Numbered from the stretch's first letter, positions 9,809 to 19,213 are shown. The stretch is DNA of 35,880 nucleotides from Anaerolineaceae bacterium (GCA_900299355.1 OMJR01000056.1:1-35880), one strand, 5' to 3'. Notes: generated by a model from the sequence alone, not told the origin. Translations and numbers: made by a program.

Positions 9809-12800
9809 ATGTTGGTGACCATTCGTGTCTCCAAGCGAGCGTTGAAAACGGGGGCTATTCTGCTGTTGCTGGCCCTTCTCGCGGCCTGTTCCGGCGCGGT
9901 TGAAACCGCTGCGCCCGGCGATGATATCCCCGAAGACGACATTATTTTGGCGATTGGTGACCTGCTGGTCTATGTGCCCGCCGGTCCCTTCACCATGGGC
10001 AGCAGCGAAGATGACCCGCTGGCCCGCGAGGACGAGTTCCCGGCCCACACCGTAAACCTCAGCGGCTATTTCATTTACCGCCACGAGGTCACCAACGCCC
10101 AATACAAGGCCTGCGTCGAGGCTGGCGACTGCACCGAGCCCACTGATTTGGGCGAGGGGCCTTCCACCGAATACAACGACCCCGAATTTGAAAACAACCC
10201 CGTGGTCGGGGTCAACTGGTATCAGGCCAGTGAGTTCTGTGAATGGGCCGATGCGCGCCTGCCCACCGAAGCCGAGTGGGAGAAGGCTGCCCGTGGCCGC
10301 TATGGCGACCCCTATCCCTGGGGCGCGGATGAGCCTAGCTGCGACCTGGCCAACATGGTCGGCTGTGAGCCGGATGAAGACATCGAGACCTATATCGTTG
10401 CTCAGTATCCAGATGGCGAAAGTGAATACGAAGCCCAGGATATGGCTGGCAACGTGTGGGAATGGATCCTCGATTGGTACGACGAGGACTATTATCTAGT
10501 TTCGCTTAACGGCAATCCGCTGGGGCCGGTGGATGGCGACCTGAAGGTGGTGCGCGGCGGCTCCTACGAGAACGACGTGGTCGACCTGCGCTCGGCGGCC
10601 CGCTTGCCGCTGGATCCCGAGGACGAGTTCAATAACGTCGGCTTCCGCTGCGTGCCGGTCGGGCTGAGCCAGTCGGCTAACCCCGTCCAGACGCCCATCT
10701 GCCGCGATACCTATATTCCTTATTGCACACCACGTGATGAGGACTGCACGCCCCGCACCACCGGCGACGAGCCGGATACGCCGCCCACGGGTGAGATTAC
10801 CCACGGCGGGATTAGTTGCCCGAATGCCGATGGGCAAATGTCCTTCACGATTGATGTGCCCGAGGGCGCTGCCCCGGATGATTACATTGTCTCGCTGGGT
10901 ATCTACGATTACACCTGCTATGAGACCGGTATCCCCGGCCGCTTGATTTGCTATGGCCATCACGTCACCCAGGATAGCTATCAGACCCTCACCGTGTGCG
11001 CCGCCGACAGCCAGAATGCTGGCCTGATTGAAGGGGTGGAGTTGGTCACTGGCGGCCCCAGTGCTGCCCCCGTCGGTCAACTGGTTGCCTACCAACCGAC
11101 GGCTCAGGCGCCCGCTCAGCAGATGCAGGCCTTCCAGCCGACCGCCGAGGCGCCCAGCCAGCAGGTGCAGGCTTTCCAGCCCACCGCCCAGCCCAGCCAG
11201 GCGCAGCTGGTCGCCTATCAACCGCAGGCCGCCGCTCGTCCGTCGGGTGACATTCAGGCTTACCAGTTTGCCGCGCCCAACCTGCAGACCGCCGGCCAGA
11301 GCGGAATTGATGATTATTGCCCCCAAGGCTACCTATACAACGCCATCACCGGCAACTGCGAAAAACCCGAAGACCAGGATAACTGTCCCGAAGGCTGGAG
11401 CTACAACCCGCAGACCTATCAATGCCAACCCGACGACCAGGACGGTTGTCCCGAGGGCACCAGCTACACTGCCGCAGTCCAGGGCTGCACGCCGGATGAT
11501 GGGCAATGCCCGGATGGCTACTACTTCGACCCGCAGACCGAAACCTGCCAACCCCCTGGCAACAACGATGGTGGCGGCGCCTGTCCGGCAGGTTATTACT
11601 ACAACACCGAAATCAACTGCTGTTCGCCCATCCCCGGCAATAATTACGAGTGCGGCGATGGCTACTATTTCAGCGCCGCCCGCAACCAGTGCATTCCAAC
11701 CGATGATTACGGCTGCGGCCCCAATCTGACCTACAACCCCTACGAGGGCGGCTGCGTGCCGGACGATTACAACGACGACGATTGCGAAGACGGCCAGTAC
11801 TACGACACACGCCTGCAGAGCTGTGTAGACCAGCAGACCGAATGCCCGGCCGGCACCGTGCCGACCGAGGATGGCCAGGGCTGCGAGTATCAGCAGCCGC
11901 TGAACCGCCCGGCCACCATCCAGGCCGCCTATGACGGCCCCGAATGCCGCGAACCCGGCTATGTGATGAACGAGCAGGGCTACTGCGTGCCGGAAGATGG
12001 CAACGGCCAGCCCGGCGAATGCGCTCCGGGTAGCTATTACGACACCTATCTGCAGCAATGCATCAGCACCGGCGAGGATGGCTGCGGTCCCGGGTACTAC
12101 TACGATGCTGCGGCGCAGACCTGCCGGCCCACCGATGGCCCCGGCAGCGGCTGTGGCAATGGATACGCTTTCCACGCGGGATTGAACTGCTGCGCGCCTA
12201 CCCCGGGCAATGACAGCACTGCCTGCCTGGAACGAGAGCAGGGCGCCGGTCAACCCACCATCCAGAGCTTCGCCAGCTACACTGCGCCCGGCAACGGCTA
12301 CGACTACGGCCAGGGCTATTGCGACCCCGGACCCGGCCAGCAGTGCCCGGACGGCTACTACTACGACACGGGTCAACAGGTTTGCCTGCCTTACAACGAT
12401 GGTGATTGCCCCCAGGGCTATCACAACAACACGCCGGACGGCAGCTGCGCCCCGATTGGCGCCACCGGCGCGCTGGAGAGCTTCCAATTGGTCAGCTTGC
12501 CCAGCAACCCGTCCTTGCAGACCCAAACAGCCTGCCCCGAAGGGATGAGCTACAACCCCTACAACGGCGGCTGCACCCCGGATGAGGTCACCGGCTACAA
12601 CGACCAATGCGGTGACGGCTATTACTACGACTACCAACTGAATTACTGCATCCCGGTCACCTGCGATGGCTGCGCCCTGGGCTACTACTACGACACCCGA
12701 CAGGAAGCCTGCTTGCCGCTGCCGAGTGGGGTGAATGGCGCGATCTGTCCCAATGGCTGGCACTATGATGAAGCCCAGCAAAGCTGTGTGCCACTTACTG

Positions 12801-13075
12801 GGCAAACTAGTAGCAGCTGCACCACATTCAAGGTATACGTCCCAGATTGTTCTGTAGCCACGCCCACTGCCACACCGCGCTGCGACGATGGCTACTACTG
12901 GGACCCTCAGTACCAAAGTTGTTTACCCGAGGGTGATAGTGGCACTACTGGAGGGGGGGCATGTGCGGGTGTGGTCTGCAGTGCTCGTACGTTGACCGCT
13001 TGTGCATCCGACGGCTGCTGCCACATTTCTAATCCCTGTGCTCCCGTTGCTGTGTGTAATCAATGTGTACCTTAA
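9809..13075 (+). CDS. Lipoprotein with FGE-sulfatase (formylglycine-generating enzyme-like) domain and long Cys-rich tandem repeat tail
   Basis: Lipobox LLAAC|S; FGE motifs (PAGPFTMGSSEDD, EVTNAQYKACV, GVNWYQASEFCEWADARLPTEAEWEKAARG, AGNVWEW, VVRGGSYEN, GFRCV); then about 20 C-x-x-G-Y-Y-Y-D-x(4-6)-C-x-P modules. Confidence 0.92.
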   Translation: MLVTIRVSKRALKTGAILLLLALLAACSGAVETAAPGDDIPEDDIILAIGDLLVYVPAGPFTMGSSEDDPLAREDEFPAHTVNLSGYFIYRHEVTNAQYKACVEAGDCTEPTDLGEGPSTEYNDPEFENNPVVGVNWYQASEFCEWADARLPTEAEWEKAARGRYGDPYPWGADEPSCDLANMVGCEPDEDIETYIVAQYPDGESEYEAQDMAGNVWEWILDWYDEDYYLVSLNGNPLGPVDGDLKVVRGGSYENDVVDLRSAARLPLDPEDEFNNVGFRCVPVGLSQSANPVQTPICRDTYIPYCTPRDEDCTPRTTGDEPDTPPTGEITHGGISCPNADGQMSFTIDVPEGAAPDDYIVSLGIYDYTCYETGIPGRLICYGHHVTQDSYQTLTVCAADSQNAGLIEGVELVTGGPSAAPVGQLVAYQPTAQAPAQQMQAFQPTAEAPSQQVQAFQPTAQPSQAQLVAYQPQAAARPSGDIQAYQFAAPNLQTAGQSGIDDYCPQGYLYNAITGNCEKPEDQDNCPEGWSYNPQTYQCQPDDQDGCPEGTSYTAAVQGCTPDDGQCPDGYYFDPQTETCQPPGNNDGGGACPAGYYYNTEINCCSPIPGNNYECGDGYYFSAARNQCIPTDDYGCGPNLTYNPYEGGCVPDDYNDDDCEDGQYYDTRLQSCVDQQTECPAGTVPTEDGQGCEYQQPLNRPATIQAAYDGPECREPGYVMNEQGYCVPEDGNGQPGECAPGSYYDTYLQQCISTGEDGCGPGYYYDAAAQTCRPTDGPGSGCGNGYAFHAGLNCCAPTPGNDSTACLEREQGAGQPTIQSFASYTAPGNGYDYGQGYCDPGPGQQCPDGYYYDTGQQVCLPYNDGDCPQGYHNNTPDGSCAPIGATGALESFQLVSLPSNPSLQTQTACPEGMSYNPYNGGCTPDEVTGYNDQCGDGYYYDYQLNYCIPVTCDGCALGYYYDTRQEACLPLPSGVNGAICPNGWHYDEAQQSCVPLTGQTSSSCTTFKVYVPDCSVATPTATPRCDDGYYWDPQYQSCLPEGDSGTTGGGACAGVVCSARTLTACASDGCCHISNPCAPVAVCNQCVP
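11078..11290 (+). repeat. Low-complexity (V/Q)A(Y/F)QPTAxxP coding repeats linking FGE domain and Cys-rich tail
   Basis: LVAYQPTAQAP / MQAFQPTAEAP / VQAFQPTAQP / LVAYQPQAAARP / IQAYQFAAP in the translation. Confidence 0.85.
11310..12932 (+). repeat. Coding tandem array of about 20 Cys-rich modules (C-x-x-G-Y-Y-Y-D-x(n)-C-x-P)
   Basis: Repeated modules, e.g. CPDGYYFDPQTETCQPP, CGPGYYYDAAAQTCRPT, CALGYYYDTRQEACLPL, CDDGYYWDPQYQSCLPE. Confidence 0.9.
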
Positions 13076-13085
13076 ACTGAGATAA

Positions 13086-13129
13086 TTAAACACAAAGAGG
13101 CGCAACCGCTTGCGCCTCTTTGTGTTTAA
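13086..13129. terminator. Strong hairpin terminator (20-bp perfect stem, 4-nt loop)
   Basis: ttaaacacaaagaggcgcaa-ccgc-ttgcgcctctttgtgtttaa immediately after the FGE lipoprotein stop. Confidence 0.85.
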
Positions 13130-13136
13130 GCACCCG

Positions 13137-13898
13137 ATGCAACGCGACGGAATCCATTATGAAATCACGAACGGGGTCGGCACGCTGACGGTGGACCGCC
13201 CGGCGGTGCGCAACGCGCTGGACTGGAATGCCATGCGCGCCTTTGCCGCCGCAGTAGAAGATGCCCACCGCGATAAGGACTTGCGCGCCCTGATTGTCAC
13301 CGGCGCGGGCGATACCTTCGTTTCCGGTGGCGACCTGCGCGTGCTCAAAGATTACCCCAAGCGCCGCGATGGCCTGCGCCTGGCGATGATTATGGGCAAA
13401 GCCCTGGAGCGATTGCGCAGCCTGCCGGCGCCCACCATCGCCGCCATCAATGGCCCGGCGCGCGGTGGCGGCGCCGAAATCGCCGTGTCCTGCGACCAGC
13501 GCGTAATGGCCCGCGGCGCGGATATCGGTTTCGTGCATGCCCATTTGGGCATCACCACCGCCTGGGGTGGGGCGCGCTATCTCTTCCTCACCGTGGGCTA
13601 TCCCCAAGCGTTGGAACTGCTCACCACTGGCCGCGTGCTGGGCGCAGAGGAGGCCGCGGACATCGGCCTGGTGGACCACCTGGCGCCGCAGGATAGCGCC
13701 CTGGATGCTGCCCGCGAGTTGGCCGCCGAGATGGCCCGCCACCCGGTGGAGGCCGTGCGGGCCGCCAAGCGCCTGCTGCGTTTTGCGGTTGCCTATCCCG
13801 AAGTCGCCAAGCACGCCGAGCGCCGTCTCTTTGCTTCCTTGTGGGATAGTAACTACCGCCGCGAAGCCGTGCGCCGTTTCCTGAACAAAGACAAGTGA
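13137..13898 (+). CDS. Enoyl-CoA hydratase/isomerase family protein
   Basis: Crotonase-fold motifs: RNALDWNAMRAF, ALIVTGAGDTFVSGGDL, AAINGPARGGGAEIAVSCDQRV; start taken as MQRDGIHYEITNG because the upstream start lies in the terminator. Confidence 0.9.
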   Translation: MQRDGIHYEITNGVGTLTVDRPAVRNALDWNAMRAFAAAVEDAHRDKDLRALIVTGAGDTFVSGGDLRVLKDYPKRRDGLRLAMIMGKALERLRSLPAPTIAAINGPARGGGAEIAVSCDQRVMARGADIGFVHAHLGITTAWGGARYLFLTVGYPQALELLTTGRVLGAEEAADIGLVDHLAPQDSALDAARELAAEMARHPVEAVRAAKRLLRFAVAYPEVAKHAERRLFASLWDSNYRREAVRRFLNKDK

Positions 13899-14009
13899 GC
13901 AGGGGGGAGTGAATAGGGATTGGTGACTAGTGATCAGGGTTAGAAAGTAACACCACTTGCGAAAAGATTTAGGCCAACGATTCACGCAAACTAAGTAGTC
14001 CCCATTTCC

Positions 14010-14060
14010 TGTCATTGCGAGGAGTTTGGAGCTTCGCGCTGACCGACGCGGCAATCTCCA
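14010..14060. repeat. TGTCATTGCGAGGAG..CGACGCGGCAATCTCC-type intergenic repeat
   Basis: tgtcattgcgaggag...cgacgcggcaatctcc in the intergenic gap; related inverted copy at 27059-27095. Confidence 0.6.
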
Positions 14061-14109
14061 CCCCAATCCATCAACCCTCGCCTGCTTCAACCAATCTCTT
14101 CATTCCGTA

Positions 14110-14129
14110 GGGCGCAGCATGCTGCGCCC
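14110..14129. repeat. 20-bp perfect palindrome GGGCGCAGCATGCTGCGCCC (copy 2)
   Basis: Exact match to 4616-4635 and 35674-35693. Confidence 0.9.
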
Positions 14130-14242
14130 GCCACCGGAACTCACATAGGGGTAGGGTATACCCCGCCCTCCGCCTCTTCCGTCTGCAAATCCCCCGCGCC
14201 ATGCGATAATATGGCAGCACCACTCGCCCCAAGGAGCACAGC

Positions 14243-15157
14243 ATGCAACTCGCCATGATTGGTTTGGGCAAAATGGGCGGCAATATGTCCCGCCGCCTGA
14301 TTGCCGCCGGCCACCAGGTGGTCGGCTTCAACAAGACCAAGCAGACCACCATCGACCTGGCGGAAGAGGTCAGCCTCACGCCCACCTTTTCGCTCAAGGA
14401 AGCGGTTGAGGCGCTGGAAGCGCCGCGCGTGGTGTGGCTGATGGTGCCCGCCGGTGAACCGGTCGAATCCAGTATCCAGGAGCTGGCCGAGCTGTTCGCT
14501 CCTGCCGATATCGTCATTGATGGCGGCAACTCCAATTTCAACGACACAGTGCGGCGGGCCGAGATCCTGGGCGGCAAAGGCATTCACATGGTGGATGCCG
14601 GAGTCAGCGGCGGTGTGTGGGGCCTCGAAGGCGGTTACTCCATGATGGTTGGCGGCGAAAAAGACGTCGTCAAATACCTGCGTCCGATTTTTGAGGCGCT
14701 GGCGCCCGCGCCCGACCAGGGCTGGGGCCATGTCGGGCCGCATGGAGCGGGCCACTTTGTCAAGATGGTACATAACGGCATTGAATACGGCCTTATGGAA
14801 GCCTATGCTGAGGGTTTTGAAATTATGAAGGCCCGCGAGGATTTTGACCTCGACCTGCACCAGGTCGCCGACATCTGGCGCTACGGCTCCGTGGTGCGCA
14901 GCTGGCTGCTGGACCTGACCGCCCGCGCCCTGGAGGATGACCAGCACCTCAGCGATATCGCTGGGTGGGTCGCCGATTCGGGTGAGGGGCGCTGGACGGT
15001 TTTTGAAGCCATCAACCAGGATGTCCCCGCACCGGTGATTACCCTGGCCTTGCTACAGCGCCTGGCCAGCCGCCAGGAGGAGAGTTACGCCGCCAAGCTG
15101 CTGGCCGCCATGCGCCAGCAATTTGGCGGGCACGCCGTTAAGGCCGCCGACGAATAA
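14243..15157 (+). CDS. gnd: 6-phosphogluconate dehydrogenase (decarboxylating), short form
   Basis: 304 aa; MIGLGKMGGNMSRRL, DGGNSNFNDTVRRAE, MVDAGVSGGVWGLEGGYSMMVGG, GAGHFVKMVHNGIEYGLMEAYAEG. Confidence 0.95.
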   Translation: MQLAMIGLGKMGGNMSRRLIAAGHQVVGFNKTKQTTIDLAEEVSLTPTFSLKEAVEALEAPRVVWLMVPAGEPVESSIQELAELFAPADIVIDGGNSNFNDTVRRAEILGGKGIHMVDAGVSGGVWGLEGGYSMMVGGEKDVVKYLRPIFEALAPAPDQGWGHVGPHGAGHFVKMVHNGIEYGLMEAYAEGFEIMKAREDFDLDLHQVADIWRYGSVVRSWLLDLTARALEDDQHLSDIAGWVADSGEGRWTVFEAINQDVPAPVITLALLQRLASRQEESYAAKLLAAMRQQFGGHAVKAADE

Positions 15158-16650
15158 TGCAAGCTTCCCAGCTCAAACCGGATGTCCCCGTCGGCCTGGT
15201 GATTTTCGGCGCCACCGGTGACCTCACGGCGCGCAAGCTGGTTCCGGCGCTCTACCAATTGGCGCTGGCCGACCAGCTGCCTGACGACCTGCACATCATT
15301 GGCTTCGCCCGCCGCGAGTGGAGCGACGACGACTTCCGCGACGAAATGTCCGCGGCGGTCAAAGAGCATTCCCGCAGCCAACCGGTTGATGATGAGGTGC
15401 TGCAGCACCTGCTGGGTTGCATGCAGTACGTCGTCGGCGATTTTAACAATCAGGATGCCTACGCCCGCTTGGATGCTTTACTGGATGAACTGAAGGCCGA
15501 CAACCGCCTCTTCTACCTGGCTACGCCGCCCAGGGCTTTCCCGGTAATTATCGACGCGATTGGCGAAGCCAAATTGGCGCACTGTCCTCGGGGCTGGACT
15601 CGCGTGGTGATTGAAAAACCCTACGGCCACGACCTGGCATCCGCCCAGGAACTTGATGAGGTCGCGCACCAGGTCTTTGAGGAAGAACAGATTTATCGCA
15701 TCGACCATTATTTGGGCAAAGAGACCGTGCAAAACATCCTGGTCTTTCGCTTTGCCAACGGCATCTTCGAGCCGCTCTGGAACCGCCGCTACATCGACTC
15801 GGTACAAATCACGATGGCTGAAACCATCGGAGTGGGGGACCGCGCTGGCTATTATGAGGACGCCGGCGTCATCCGGGACATTTTTCAAAACCATCTGCTG
15901 CAGTTATTGGCGTTGACCGCGATGGAGGCGCCAGTGGCTTTTAATGCCCATGCCGTGCGCGATGAGAAGGTCAAGGTGCTGAAAGCGCTGCACCCGCTGA
16001 CTGGCGCGCAGGCCATCCAGCAGACCGTGCGCGCCCAGTATGCGGCTGGCGAAGTGGATGGCGAGGACTTGCCGGGATACCTGGAATTGGATGACGTGGC
16101 CACGGATTCCACCACCGAGACGCTGATGGCGGCCGAGCTGTACATTGATAACTGGCGGTGGGCCGGCGTGCCCTTCTTCTTGCGCTCCGGCAAGCGCCTG
16201 GCGCGCCGGGTAACCGAGATTGCCGTGCAGTACAAGCAGGTGCCGCTCTCGCTCTTCGGCGCCAAGAATATGGCCGGTGAGGCGCCCAACCGCCTGGTGC
16301 TCAACATTCAACCTGAGGAGGGCATCACCCTCGATTTCGGCGCCAAGGTGCCCGGCCCCGATAACGCCATTCAGGGCGTCCAGATGGATTTTAGCTACGC
16401 GGAGGCCTTTGGCGCCGGCACGCCCGAAGCTTATGAGCGCCTGTTGATGGATTGCATGAACGGCGATGCCACGCTCTTTACCCGTAGCGACGAGGTGCAG
16501 GCTGCCTGGGCCTTCGTAGACGGCATCACTGCCGCCTGGCAGCAGCAAGGCGCCCAGCAACTGCCGCAGTACGCGTGCGGCAGCTGGGGCCCGAAGGAGA
16601 TGGATGCCTTCATCCAGGATGCAGGCTTTAGCTGGAGGAATCCAGCGTAG
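15157..16650 (+). CDS. zwf: Glucose-6-phosphate 1-dehydrogenase
   Basis: 497 aa; IFGATGDLTARKLVPALY, RVVIEKPYGHDL, YRIDHYLGKETVQNILVFRFAN; TAATG overlap with gnd stop. Confidence 0.97.
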   Translation: MQASQLKPDVPVGLVIFGATGDLTARKLVPALYQLALADQLPDDLHIIGFARREWSDDDFRDEMSAAVKEHSRSQPVDDEVLQHLLGCMQYVVGDFNNQDAYARLDALLDELKADNRLFYLATPPRAFPVIIDAIGEAKLAHCPRGWTRVVIEKPYGHDLASAQELDEVAHQVFEEEQIYRIDHYLGKETVQNILVFRFANGIFEPLWNRRYIDSVQITMAETIGVGDRAGYYEDAGVIRDIFQNHLLQLLALTAMEAPVAFNAHAVRDEKVKVLKALHPLTGAQAIQQTVRAQYAAGEVDGEDLPGYLELDDVATDSTTETLMAAELYIDNWRWAGVPFFLRSGKRLARRVTEIAVQYKQVPLSLFGAKNMAGEAPNRLVLNIQPEEGITLDFGAKVPGPDNAIQGVQMDFSYAEAFGAGTPEAYERLLMDCMNGDATLFTRSDEVQAAWAFVDGITAAWQQQGAQQLPQYACGSWGPKEMDAFIQDAGFSWRNPA

Positions 16651-16761
16651 GGTCTAAGTCCTAGTTAGCAGCGCACCGCATTGTGCAGCTACGCCAAGAA
16701 CATTAAGGCTGGGGACAACGCGTACAGAGTCTGATCTGCGGTGAATGGGATGAGTAAAAAT

Positions 16762-16816
16762 CGGAGTCAAGGCTTTAGCCGGTGATTTCCTGAACCCGGT
16801 TATAGCCTCGACTCCG
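16762..16816. repeat. REP-like imperfect hairpin cggagtcaaggctttagccgg...ccggttatagcctcgactccg
   Basis: 21-nt arms with 3 mismatches, 13-nt loop, in the convergent gap between zwf and the APH gene. Confidence 0.75.
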
Positions 16817-16849
16817 GTACTTTAAGCGCTGCGCAGTATGAATGGCACG

Positions 16850-17854
16850 CTATTCAAGATACTGCTTGTAGCTCTCGAAATCCATCTCCAAATAGGGCTT
16901 GCCCGCTTCAATACGTTCTTTGCGACCCTCCATAAAGGCCGCCACGCGCGGGTGCTCAATATTGTCCACATCGAAATCGCGGTGAATCACGCCGTAGAGG
17001 TCAATCTCGCGCAGCTTGAGGAAGAGCGGCAATTGCTGCAGCCAGGCCGGGTCCAGCCGGTTGCGGCGCGCGTAGCCGGTTAGGAAGGGCGGCAGCAGCT
17101 TGGCTGCCTCCGCTTCGCGGTCCGCCACCGCCGCGGTGCTGTGATAAATCACGATGGCGATATCGAAGATGAAATGGGCGTAAGCCGCGTCATCAAAATC
17201 GATCAGGGTCAAATGCACATCTTCGCTGACCAGTATATTGGCCTTGTGCGCGTCGTAGTGCAGCAGGCCGTAAGCGTGCGGGTCGCGCGGCAGGGATTGA
17301 GCCTCGGCTTTGGCGGCCTTGTATCTCTCGGCTATAGCAACTTCGCTGGCAGGCAGACAACTGAGCGCATAATCCATGCGCGGGTCGTCCCAGGCCGGGC
17401 GCCGGGCCGCGGTGGGCGGCTGGTAGTCCTGGGTCAGCGCGTGCAGGCTGCCCAGCAGCTCGCCGTAGCGTTCATATAAGGCTGGGGTCCAGTCATCCGA
17501 CTCGCGATAGACCCGGCCCACGGCCAACTCGAAAGCGGTCGCCATAAAGGCTTCGCCGTGTCCGTCATCAATGGCTTCCACTAGCGTGCCCTGGTCGCTG
17601 CGGATGGCGGCCGCCACCGGGACGCCCTGGGCAGCCAGGTAGTTAATCCAGTCCACTTCAGCTTGTATCAAATCATGGTCGCGGCGTGAGCTGTGCGCCA
17701 GGCGCAGGATATAGGGCTGGCCTTCGCGTTCAAAGTGATAGATGAAATTCTCGAAGCCGCCCAAATCGTGGGCGCTCTCTGGGGTGGCCCCGTAGTGGGC
17801 CAGCGCCTCGGCCAGCATGGCCGGGGTGAAGCGTTGGATGTATTGTTCTTCCAT
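16850..17854 (-). CDS. Aminoglycoside phosphotransferase (APH)-family kinase
   Basis: 334 aa; YGLLHYDAHKANILVSE (Brenner motif) and LTLIDFDDAAYAHFIFDIA. Confidence 0.85.
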   Translation of the reverse strand: MEEQYIQRFTPAMLAEALAHYGATPESAHDLGGFENFIYHFEREGQPYILRLAHSSRRDHDLIQAEVDWINYLAAQGVPVAAAIRSDQGTLVEAIDDGHGEAFMATAFELAVGRVYRESDDWTPALYERYGELLGSLHALTQDYQPPTAARRPAWDDPRMDYALSCLPASEVAIAERYKAAKAEAQSLPRDPHAYGLLHYDAHKANILVSEDVHLTLIDFDDAAYAHFIFDIAIVIYHSTAAVADREAEAAKLLPPFLTGYARRNRLDPAWLQQLPLFLKLREIDLYGVIHRDFDVDNIEHPRVAAFMEGRKERIEAGKPYLEMDFESYKQYLE

Positions 17855-17871
17855 TCAGTGGTGCCTTGATA

Positions 17872-18555
17872 TCATTCGCCAATAACGCCGGAGTAGGTTG
17901 CGACACCCAGGATGTGGCCTTCCAATGCCAACAAAAATTCTTCCTTTGGAACTCCGAAGTCTAAATCAAGCTGCGCTACATCAACAGCGAACAAAATGAA
18001 AAGAAATGAATGCTCATCACCGTCTTCCGGACAAGGGCCATCATAGCCAAGTAAATTCCTATCATTTAATCCGGGAAAGGAGCCGGGTTCAACAAGAGCC
18101 ACGCCACCGTATGCGTCTTCGGGCAAATCCCTGAAATCACCTGGAAGGTTGTAGCTTAACCAGTGGGTATAGGTACCACCTAGCGACAATCGCTCCTCCA
18201 TAAGGAGCGCAAAGCTTTGAGTTCCCTGAGGCGGATTGCTCCAAACCAGTGGTGGTGAAAAGCCATGGCAAGTATAGAGTTTTGGAATCTGGCCTCCATC
18301 TTCAAATACAGGGCTGGCCAGCCAAAAACCTTGAATGACCAATTCTGTCGGAATGGACGAAGGTGTGGGGTAAATAGGCGAAGTGGCAGTAGTCGTAGGA
18401 GTTGAAGTCAAAGTCTCAACGGTCGCGGTGTTCTCCAAGTCTATCGGTGTAGAACGCACAACCGCCGCTGGTTCCTGAACCGCCTTACCACATGCTGCCA
18501 GTAGGAAGAGAAAAAGTACACCCAGGAATTTAGTTAAAAAACCTCCTAGGTTCAT
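17872..18555 (-). CDS. YbhB/YbcL (PEBP)-family lipoprotein, divergent
   Basis: Lipobox LLAAC|G; PEBP pattern (IPKLYTCHGFSPPLVWSNPPQGTQSFALLM, YTHWLSYNLPG, LLGYDGPCPEDGDEHSFLFILFAVD). Confidence 0.85.
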   Translation of the reverse strand: MNLGGFLTKFLGVLFLFLLAACGKAVQEPAAVVRSTPIDLENTATVETLTSTPTTTATSPIYPTPSSIPTELVIQGFWLASPVFEDGGQIPKLYTCHGFSPPLVWSNPPQGTQSFALLMEERLSLGGTYTHWLSYNLPGDFRDLPEDAYGGVALVEPGSFPGLNDRNLLGYDGPCPEDGDEHSFLFILFAVDVAQLDLDFGVPKEEFLLALEGHILGVATYSGVIGE

Positions 18556-18558
18556 TTT

Positions 18559-19194
18559 TTAGCGCGAGAATTGGCCGGTGTATTCGATTTCGGCCAACAC
18601 GTGGCCGTCAATCGCCAGTTGGAATGCGTTCACATCCGCGCCCGCGTCCAATGCCAGGCTGGTGTCCAGCGCATACAGCGTGAACACGTAAGTATGCGGT
18701 GCGCCCGGCGGCGGGCAGGGGCCGCGGTAGCCCATCGTGCCCCAGCTGGTCTGCCCCTGCAGGCTGCCATCCGCCAACTGCGGGTCGCTGGGCATGCCTT
18801 CGGGCAGGCCACCGGACTCAGCGGGGATGTTGTAAATCAGCCAGTGCACCCAGTTAAAGGCATCCGGGTCATCGAAAAGCAGCGCCAGGGTCACCGTGCC
18901 CTCGGGAGGCGCGCCCCAGGCCAATTCGGGCGACAGGTCCTCGCCGGTGCAGGCAAAGCGCGGAGGAATGACTTCCCCTTCGGCGAAGGCCGTGGAGCTA
19001 ATTTCAAAAGGCGCTGGGGCGGCCGTCTCGGTGGGGGCGGTGGTGGCGGTCGCGGCGGGAGCCGCTGTCTGCGTGGGGGCCGGCGACGCGGCTTGGGTGG
19101 GGGTGGCGCTCTCGGTGGGTGCGCCGCCGCAGGCGCTCAACATGGCAATTGCGCATAGCCACAAGAGTGTCGTGCGCAGGGTCGTAGTCTTCAT
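18559..19194 (-). CDS. YbhB/YbcL (PEBP)-family lipoprotein
   Basis: Lipobox MLSAC|G, T/P/A-rich linker, then IPPRFACTGEDLSPELAWGAPPEGTVTLALLFDDPDAFNWVHWLIYNIPAE, GYRGPCPPPGAPHTYVFTLYALD. Confidence 0.92.
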   Translation of the reverse strand: MKTTTLRTTLLWLCAIAMLSACGGAPTESATPTQAASPAPTQTAAPAATATTAPTETAAPAPFEISSTAFAEGEVIPPRFACTGEDLSPELAWGAPPEGTVTLALLFDDPDAFNWVHWLIYNIPAESGGLPEGMPSDPQLADGSLQGQTSWGTMGYRGPCPPPGAPHTYVFTLYALDTSLALDAGADVNAFQLAIDGHVLAEIEYTGQFSR

Positions 19195-19213
19195 CTACTC
19201 TCCAAAGGGGTGG

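Noticed and set aside
11333-12916. 527-aa minus-strand ORF antisense to the Cys-rich repeat tail
   Set aside because: A by-product of repetitive GC-rich codons on the plus strand; hydrophobic A/V-rich translation with no motif, while the plus frame has clear conserved modules.
9809-13075. EGF-like or furin-like repeats in the lipoprotein tail
   Set aside because: Only two Cys per module at CxxGYYYD..CxP spacing, so it does not fit the six-Cys EGF pattern.
13110-13136. Upstream start of the enoyl-CoA hydratase ORF given by the ORF track
   Set aside because: It begins with TTG inside the right arm of the terminator hairpin; the ATG at 13137 is the natural start.
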